A stretch of 10,433 nucleotides of DNA from an uncultured Propionibacteriaceae bacterium (lineage in GTDB: Bacteria > Actinomycetota > Actinomycetes > Propionibacteriales > Propionibacteriaceae): NCBI GenBank assembly GCA_937859105.1, contig CALMAD010000383.1, positions 1 to 10,433 on the forward strand, written 5' to 3'. Positions 5,353-10,433 of the stretch are shown piece by piece. The notes beneath the pieces were generated by a model. That model searched no databases and was not told the origin of the DNA. It saw only the letters and a program-made list of their open reading frames with translations. Positions within the stretch are counted from its first letter, which is position 1, and each line of letters starts with the position of its first letter. The translations under genes were made by a program, and so were the position numbers.

Positions 5353-7884
5353 GGCTTCGACGCTGCCGCCCACCTCGACGAGCGGGTCGACGCCGGCCAC
5401 CTGGGTGGTGGCAGCCAGTGGACGGGGGGTGAACCGGCGGAGCCGGTTCGCGTTGGCGACCACCGACAGCGACGACAGTGCCATCGCGGCGGCGGCGATG
5501 ATCGGGCTGAGGGTGATCCCGAACGCCGGATAGAGCACGCCGGCGGCGATCGGGATACCCAGGATGTTGTACAGGAATGCGAACACCAGGTTCTGCTTGA
5601 TGTTGCGCATGGTGGCCCGGGACAGGTCGACGGCGGTCACTATGCCCACCAGTGCCCCCGAGACCAACGTGATGTCGGAGGACTCGATCGCGACGTCGGT
5701 GCCGGTCCCGATCGCCGACCCGACGTCGGCCTGGGCGAGGGCGGGGGCGTCGTTGATGCCGTCGCCGACCATGCCGACCACCTTGCCGTCGGCCTGCAGG
5801 CGCCGGACCTCGGCGGCCTTGTGGTCGGGCATCACCTCGGCGACGACGCGGGTGATGCCGACCTGGCGGGCGATCGCGGCGGCGGTGTGCCGGTTGTCAC
5901 CGGTCATCATCACGACCTCGATGCCGCGGGCCTGGAGGGCTGCGACCGCCGCCGGGGCGCCTTCCTTGAGGGTGTCGGCCACGGCCACCACGCCGGCTGG
6001 GCGTCCGTCGACCGCGACCAGCATCGCGGTCTTGCCTTCGCCGGCCAGCCGGTCGTGGGCGGCGAGCAGGACGGCCGCGTCCACCCCGAACGCGTCCAGC
6101 AGCCGGCGATTGCCGACCAGCACGCGCCGCCCGTCGACCCGCGCCATCACCCCTTGGCCGGTGACGGACTCGAACCCGTCGACCTCGGGCACAGCGAGCC
6201 CGCGCTCGGTCGCCCCGGCCACGATCGCGGCCGCCAGCGGGTGCTCGGAGGCCCGCTCGACCCCGGCGACAGCGGCCAGGAGGCGGTCCTCACCCCCGTC
6301 GGTCACGGGGATGACGTCGGTGAGGGCCGGGACGCCGCGGGTCAGGGTGCCGGTCTTGTCGAGGATGATCGTCTGCAACTTGTGGGCGGTCTCCAAGGCT
6401 TCGGCGGAGCGGATCAGGATGCCGTGCGAGGCGCCCTTGCCGGTGCCGACGGTGATCGACATGGGAGTGGCGAGCCCTAGGGCGCAGGGGCAGGCGATGA
6501 TCAGCACCGACACGGCGGCGACGAGCGCGAAGATGAACACCGGCGGCGGGCCGACCAGCACCCACGCGACGAAGGTCCACACCGCGATCACGATCACCGC
6601 GGGCACGAAGTAGCTGGACACCTGGTCGGCGAGCCGCTGGATGGGCGCCTTGGAGCCCTGGGCTTCGCGGACCAGCCTGATGATCTGGGCCAGCATCGTG
6701 TCGGCGCCGACCTTGGTGGCCCGGTAGCGCAGGGCGCCGGTGGTGTTGATGGTGGCGCCGATCACGGTGTCACCGACGGACTTGGTCACCGGCATGGATT
6801 CGCCGGTCACCATCGACTCATCGATCGAGGAGGAGCCGCTGGTCACCTCGCCGTCGACCGGGAGCTTCTCCCCGGGCCGGATCAGCACGATGTCGCCGAC
6901 CCGCACCTCATCAACGCCGACCTCGAGTTCGGCACCGTCGCGTGCGACGCGCGCGGTGCGGGGCTGCAGCCCGATCAGGGCGCGGATTGCCTCACCGGTG
7001 CCGGCCTTCGCTTTCGTCTCGAGCAGCCGCCCGAGCAGGATGAGGGTGATGATCACCCCGACGGCCTCGTAGTACACGTGCCGCAGCGCGTCGGGCAGCA
7101 GCCAGGGCAGGAACGTGACCACCAGGCTGTAGCCGAAGGCGGCAAACGTGCCCAAGGTGATCAGCGAGTTCATGTCGGCGGTCCGGTGCGACAGCGCCTT
7201 CCAGCCGGTCCGGTGGATCGGCCAGCCGGTATAGAACATCACCGGAGCGATCAACGCCAGCTGTAGCCACGGGTTCATCAGGAACTCGGGAACCCACATC
7301 GCCTGGAACAACTCCACCGCCATCACCGCGACCAGCACCGGCGCCGACAGCACCGCACCCACCAGCAGGCGGCGGGTCAAGTCGCGGATCTCGGCGGCAC
7401 GCTCAGCCTCCTCCGCCTCCGCGTCGGGGGCGGTGCCGCCGGCCGCGGTCGTTCCGTCCACCGGCCGGGAGGCCTGCTCCACCACGGTGCCGCCGCCCTG
7501 GGTATCGGCCGGGGGGCTCCCGCTGACCCGGACCACCCCGGACACCATGTTCATCCCGCACGCGAACCGGTACTCCCCCGTTTCGGTGGGAAGGAACTCG
7601 ACCGCCGTGGTCCGGAACGCCGGCAGCGCTGCGTTGACCTTGAAGTCGGGCATGACCACCCGCGAGGTGCACTCACCGCTCTCCTGCCGGTCGAACAGGA
7701 GCCTGACCGGTACGCCCGGGCGGACGCCCTCGATCACGTCCGGGCTGTAGCCACCGTCCACGGTGACCCGCACCACCTGGACGCCGTCCTCCAGGCTCAC
7801 CTGTCCGGCCCGCTTCGGACCGAAGAAGAACCACCACAACAACCCGGTGACGACCACCGCGCCGCCGATGACGAGCCAACTCAT
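5113..7884 (-). CDS. copA: Cu(I)-exporting P1B-type ATPase with N-terminal cupredoxin and C-terminal YHS domain
   Basis: Residue numbers count from the ATG at 7884 (923 aa), chosen over a GTG at 7893 because GAGGTG lies six bases before it. Order: one helix (2-21) followed by Lys/Arg; a cupredoxin-like domain (about 27-121) with ligands Cys72, Cys109, Met111 and Met113 (CGMNM); an acidic linker; then an eight-helix P1B-ATPase. ATPase motifs are TGES 360-363, CPC 465-467, DKTGT 509-513, HP 548-549 and GDGIND 707-712. Helix-7 Asn765 and Tyr772-Asn773 and helix-8 Met801 with Ser804-Ser805 indicate Cu(I). No HMA or CxxC domain is present. About 823-854 is a linker; 855-923 is a YHS domain (Cys875, Cys898, Cys902). 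Positive charge after the first helix suggests the cupredoxin is cytoplasmic, perhaps replacing HMA in copper loading (inference). A CsoR operator lies just upstream and csoR overlaps the 3' end. Confidence 0.93.
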   Translation of the reverse strand: MSWLVIGGAVVVTGLLWWFFFGPKRAGQVSLEDGVQVVRVTVDGGYSPDVIEGVRPGVPVRLLFDRQESGECTSRVVMPDFKVNAALPAFRTTAVEFLPTETGEYRFACGMNMVSGVVRVSGSPPADTQGGGTVVEQASRPVDGTTAAGGTAPDAEAEEAERAAEIRDLTRRLLVGAVLSAPVLVAVMAVELFQAMWVPEFLMNPWLQLALIAPVMFYTGWPIHRTGWKALSHRTADMNSLITLGTFAAFGYSLVVTFLPWLLPDALRHVYYEAVGVIITLILLGRLLETKAKAGTGEAIRALIGLQPRTARVARDGAELEVGVDEVRVGDIVLIRPGEKLPVDGEVTSGSSSIDESMVTGESMPVTKSVGDTVIGATINTTGALRYRATKVGADTMLAQIIRLVREAQGSKAPIQRLADQVSSYFVPAVIVIAVWTFVAWVLVGPPPVFIFALVAAVSVLIIACPCALGLATPMSITVGTGKGASHGILIRSAEALETAHKLQTIILDKTGTLTRGVPALTDVIPVTDGGEDRLLAAVAGVERASEHPLAAAIVAGATERGLAVPEVDGFESVTGQGVMARVDGRRVLVGNRRLLDAFGVDAAVLLAAHDRLAGEGKTAMLVAVDGRPAGVVAVADTLKEGAPAAVAALQARGIEVVMMTGDNRHTAAAIARQVGITRVVAEVMPDHKAAEVRRLQADGKVVGMVGDGINDAPALAQADVGSAIGTGTDVAIESSDITLVSGALVGIVTAVDLSRATMRNIKQNLVFAFLYNILGIPIAAGVLYPAFGITLSPIIAAAAMALSSLSVVANANRLRRFTPRPLAATTQVAGVDPLVEVGGSVEASHHTQRKETTMFSLFGKKKDTTTAKVVDPVCGMKINPADAAATRNHDGTTIHFCSTHCAAAFDTDPHRYAHGPSGAGHH

Positions 7885-7890
7885 CACAAC

Positions 7891-7896
7891 CACCTC
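7891..7896 (-). promoter_or_regulatory. Ribosome binding site favouring the ATG at 7884
   Basis: The minus strand reads GAGGTG, six bases before the ATG at 7884. The alternative GTG at 7893 lies inside this site and lacks its own, so the ATPase probably starts at 7884. Confidence 0.5.
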
Positions 7897-7906
7897 ACCC
7901 TGTCCT

Positions 7907-7925
7907 GATACCCCCCAGGGGTACC
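7907..7925. promoter_or_regulatory. CsoR-type operator upstream of the copper ATPase/csoR unit
   Basis: GATACCCCCCAGGGGTACC: two inverted TACCCC/GGGGTA arms around a C/G tract, the pattern known for CsoR-family operators. It sits about 22 bp upstream of the ATG at 7884. A weak -10 candidate (TAACCT on the minus strand, 7940-7945) precedes it; if real, the operator would lie at or just after the transcription start. The operator is most simply read as autoregulation by the csoR encoded at the end of this unit. Confidence 0.75.
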
Positions 7926-7975
7926 GCTTCTGGTGTCAGGTTAGGTGGGTCTCGTGTCCGGATCGGCAGGATCGG

Positions 7976-7992
7976 ATCAAGGTCGCGTCAAG
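7976..7992. promoter_or_regulatory. Direct-repeat box E upstream of the cupredoxin-ATPase gene
   Basis: ATCAAG (7976-7981), GTCGC, GTCAAG (7987-7992), with 11-bp period, about 50 bp upstream of the CsoR operator. The second half-site contains the stop codon (7988-7990) of the second ATPase gene, again as TCT-TGA. The unit thus appears to be under two regulators. Confidence 0.5.
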
Positions 7993-10432
7993 ATCCCGAC
8001 GCAGCCTGCGCGGCCGGGGTGCCTGGTCGGCGGTGGTGCTCGTCAGGAAGCCGCAACCGCTTCAGCAGCAGGGCGTTGACAGCGACGATCAGGCTGGAAC
8101 CGGACATCGACAGCGCAGCGATCTCTGGCCGTAGGGTCAGCCCGACGCCGGCAAACACGCCGGCCGCGATCGGCAGGGCGACCACGTTGTAACCGACCGC
8201 CCAGCCCAGGTTCTGCCGCATCTTCCGCAGCGTGCCACGGCCGATGGTCAGGGCGGTCGGCACGTCGAGGGGGTCCGACCGCATGAGGACCAGGTCGGCC
8301 GTCTCGATCGCCACATCGGTGCCCGCCCCGATCGCGACCCCCACGTCAGCCTGGGCCAGAGCAGGGGCGTCGTTGACACCATCACCGACCATCGCCACCA
8401 CCCGCCCCTGGCGTTGTAGATCGGCCACATGGGCGGCCTTGTCGCCGGGCAGCACGTCCGCGATCACCGTGTCGATCCCCAGCTGGGCGGCGATCCGCTC
8501 CGCGGTCGCCTGATTGTCGCCGGTCAGCATCACCACCTGCACGCCCTGGTCGTGCAACGCCGCGACCGCCCGGGCGGAGGTCTCGCGGGGGGCGTCCGCC
8601 AACCCGATGACCGCCACGATGCGGCCGTCCACCGCTCCGAACACGGCGGTCTGGCCCTGGGCGGCGACCCGCTCGCGGATCGGCCCCGCCGCCGACAGGT
8701 CGACACCGAGGGACTCCATGAGCCGCCGGTTTCCGACCGCAACGTCCAGTCCGTCGACGACGGCGGTGGCCCCGTGGCCGGGCACGTTGCGAAACTCGGC
8801 AGCCTTACGGGTCGCGACGCCGAGGGCGTCGGCATGGGTGACCACGGCGGCCGCGAGCGGGTGTTCGGATTCGCGCTCCACCGCCGCGACCAGGTCGAGG
8901 TGGGGGTCGCCCCCGACGGCGATGACCTGGGTCACCTCGGGTTCGCCGCGGGTGAGCGTGCCGGTCTTGTCCATCACCACCGTGTTGACCTTCGCGGAGG
9001 TCTCCAGGGCGGTGGCGTTCTTGAACAACACTCCTCGCTTGGCGCCCAGACCGGTGCCGACCATGATCGCGGTCGGCGTCGCCAGTCCGAGGGCGTCGGG
9101 GCAGGTGATGACCACCACCGTGATCGCGAACAGCATCGCCGTCTGGACCGACGCGCCGGCCAGCAGCCAGGCCCCGAACGTGAGCCCTCCTCCGATGATG
9201 GCCACCAGCACCAGCCAGAACGCCGCCCGGTCCGCGAGCCGCTGGCCGGGGGCCTTCGAGTTCTGCGCCTGCTGCACCAGCGCGACGATCTGCGCCAGGG
9301 CGCTGTCCGCGCCCACCTTGGTGGCCTCCACCCGCAGCGTCCCCGTGGTGTTGATCGACGCCCCCACCACCGCTGAACCGACCGTCTTGTCGACCGGCAA
9401 GGACTCCCCGGTCACCATCGACTCGTCCACCTCGGAACGGCCCTCCCGGACGACGCCGTCGACGGGCACCTTCGCGCCGGGACGGACCAGCACCAGGTCG
9501 CCGACCAGCACCTCGCTGGTGGGCACGTCGGCCTCGACCCCGTCACGAATCACCGTCGCCATCGGCGGCGCCAGGTCCAGCAACGCCCGGATGGCGTCGT
9601 TCGCGCCGCCGCGGGCCCGCATCTCGAACCAGTGCCCCAACAAGACGAACGTGGTCAGCACCGCGGCCGCCTCGAAGAACACCTCGCCACCACCGGTGAG
9701 CGTGACGTACAGGCTGTACAGCCACCCGGCGCCGATCGCGATCGCGACCAGCACCATCATGTCCAGCGTCCGGTTCCGCAGGGCGCGGAAAGCCCCGTCG
9801 AAGAAGATCCAGCCCGCGTAGAACACCACCGGCAGCGACAACACCAGGGCGAACACCTCGTCCCGCAACCCGAACGGCGCCGGCAGCCCGAAGCCGAGCA
9901 TGTCGCGTCCCATCGGGGAGAACAACGTGATCGGCACCGACAGCACCGCCGCGACCAGGAACCGGTTGCGCATGTCGGCGACCATGGCGTCCATCGACAT
10001 CCCCCCATGACCGCCATGACCCATCGCGTCATGCGGCGAGATCACCACCCCCGCGGCGTGGCTCGCCGCCTGGTCGTGCCCCCCATGACCGTGCGGCACC
10101 GTGGTTCCGGGGCCGCCGTGCCGCGCGTGGGCGTCCGGGGCTGCGTGCCCGCCGGGATGACCTGCCGGTTCGATGCGGGGAACGCACACGTGGGTGGGCT
10201 GTGACTCGCCGGCACAGTGGTAGCCACACTCGCGCACCCAGCCCTGAAGTTCGGCGACGTCGGTCCGCGTCGGGTCGAACGTGACGGTCGCCGTCTGGGA
10301 GATCGCGTTCGCGTCGACCGCCAGCACGCCTGGCCGGGTCAGGAGGGTCTGTTCGACGCCGTGGGCGGTGGTGGCCCAGTGCAGGCCACCCACGTGCAGC
10401 ACGACCGACTCGGCGGTGGAGTTCAGGTTCAT
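7988..10432 (-). CDS. P1B-type heavy-metal ATPase with CPD ion motif, degenerate HMA and His-rich linker
   Basis: The 814-residue frame begins at an ATG one base from the right edge; an upstream start outside cannot be excluded. Residues 9-73 have the HMA pattern, but the metal CxxC is replaced by LHWATT; two Cys occur later (CGYHC, 69-73). Residues 91-149 form a His/Gly/Met-rich linker. The ATPase core has TGES 341-344, DKTGT 488-492, SEHP 522-525 and GDGVND 683-688. The helix-6 ion motif is Cys444-Pro445-Asp446, not CPC (CopA) or CPH (CopB). Helix 7 keeps Asn741 and Tyr748-Asn749, and helix 8 keeps MSGSS (776-780), as in Cu pumps. The His-rich region and the [14 protein letters not shown] lead-in recall CopB-type proteins. 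Substrate is probably copper by context and helix 7/8 residues, but Asp in the ion site leaves Cu(II), Ag or another metal open. It ends with TCT-TGA inside box E and is followed by the CsoR-controlled ATPase. Confidence 0.9.
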   Translation of the reverse strand: MNLNSTAESVVLHVGGLHWATTAHGVEQTLLTRPGVLAVDANAISQTATVTFDPTRTDVAELQGWVRECGYHCAGESQPTHVCVPRIEPAGHPGGHAAPDAHARHGGPGTTVPHGHGGHDQAASHAAGVVISPHDAMGHGGHGGMSMDAMVADMRNRFLVAAVLSVPITLFSPMGRDMLGFGLPAPFGLRDEVFALVLSLPVVFYAGWIFFDGAFRALRNRTLDMMVLVAIAIGAGWLYSLYVTLTGGGEVFFEAAAVLTTFVLLGHWFEMRARGGANDAIRALLDLAPPMATVIRDGVEADVPTSEVLVGDLVLVRPGAKVPVDGVVREGRSEVDESMVTGESLPVDKTVGSAVVGASINTTGTLRVEATKVGADSALAQIVALVQQAQNSKAPGQRLADRAAFWLVLVAIIGGGLTFGAWLLAGASVQTAMLFAITVVVITCPDALGLATPTAIMVGTGLGAKRGVLFKNATALETSAKVNTVVMDKTGTLTRGEPEVTQVIAVGGDPHLDLVAAVERESEHPLAAAVVTHADALGVATRKAAEFRNVPGHGATAVVDGLDVAVGNRRLMESLGVDLSAAGPIRERVAAQGQTAVFGAVDGRIVAVIGLADAPRETSARAVAALHDQGVQVVMLTGDNQATAERIAAQLGIDTVIADVLPGDKAAHVADLQRQGRVVAMVGDGVNDAPALAQADVGVAIGAGTDVAIETADLVLMRSDPLDVPTALTIGRGTLRKMRQNLGWAVGYNVVALPIAAGVFAGVGLTLRPEIAALSMSGSSLIVAVNALLLKRLRLPDEHHRRPGTPAAQAASGS

Positions 10433-10433
10433 C

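Noticed and set aside
5564..6613. Open plus-strand frame (349 codons) opposite the cupredoxin ATPase
   Set aside because: Same low-complexity shadow pattern; the real gene on the other strand has every P-type motif.
7375..7381. Further regulatory half-site (GGGTCAAG) within the ATPase gene
   Set aside because: Single copy without an 11-bp partner and within coding sequence (Asp-Leu-Thr-Arg).
8514..9821. Open plus-strand frame (435 codons) opposite the CPD ATPase
   Set aside because: Low-complexity Ser/Thr/Ala/Arg composition and no domain; the opposite strand encodes a full P-type ATPase.
1..10433. Insertion sequence, tRNA, rRNA, CRISPR or attachment site
   Set aside because: Looked for transposase motifs, terminal inverted repeats, tRNA-like arms and spaced repeats; none seen, although the broken DUF305 gene implies past rearrangement.

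Overview
The window is GC-rich, with strong G/C bias at third codon positions and several GTG starts. The gene content (CsoR-type copper repressor, DUF305 protein, Lgt/Lnt pair, YibE/F protein) suggests a high-GC Actinomycetota chromosome, island or plasmid. I cannot name the genus. The theme is copper handling at the cell envelope, and nearly every base is accounted for by tightly packed genes.

Layout, left to right. Positions 1-1127 (minus) hold most of a YibE/F-family membrane protein, cut by the left edge. Positions 1214-1675 (minus) encode a small three-helix membrane protein rich in His at its C-terminus. Positions 1722-4107 (minus) form an lgt-lnt pair for lipoprotein maturation, with Lgt of a non-canonical branch. 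A 250-base divergent control region follows, then a secreted DUF305 gene on the plus strand (from 4357). Only its first repeat is intact; just after the second repeat begins it runs into the 3' end of the convergent csoR gene. csoR (4797-5141, minus) overlaps the end of a copper P1B-ATPase gene (5113-7884, minus). That ATPase has a cupredoxin domain in front, no HMA domain, and a YHS domain fused behind. A second P1B-ATPase (7988-10432, minus) has a degenerate HMA domain, a His-rich linker and an unusual Cys-Pro-Asp ion-site motif. It reaches the right edge.

Control. A CsoR-type operator (7907-7925) lies just upstream of the cupredoxin-ATPase-YHS gene, whose 3' end overlaps csoR, so that unit should be autoregulated and induced by copper. 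Separately, an 11-bp-period direct repeat, (G/A/C)(T/C)CAAG-N5-(G/A)(T/C)CAAG, recurs in front of every transcription unit whose upstream region is visible: yibE/F, the small membrane protein, the lgt/DUF305 divergent region (twice) and the csoR-controlled ATPase. The geometry is that of an OmpR/PhoB-family response regulator site. At three of these places the stop codon of the upstream gene lies inside the repeat, each time as TCT-TGA.

Proposed working model (inference): the two ATPases expel copper from the cytoplasm; DUF305, the small His-rich membrane protein and YibE/F act at or outside the membrane; and the dedicated Lgt/Lnt pair may lipidate a copper-handling lipoprotein encoded outside the window. 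CsoR would control the cytoplasmic response, and a two-component system not seen here would control the envelope response.
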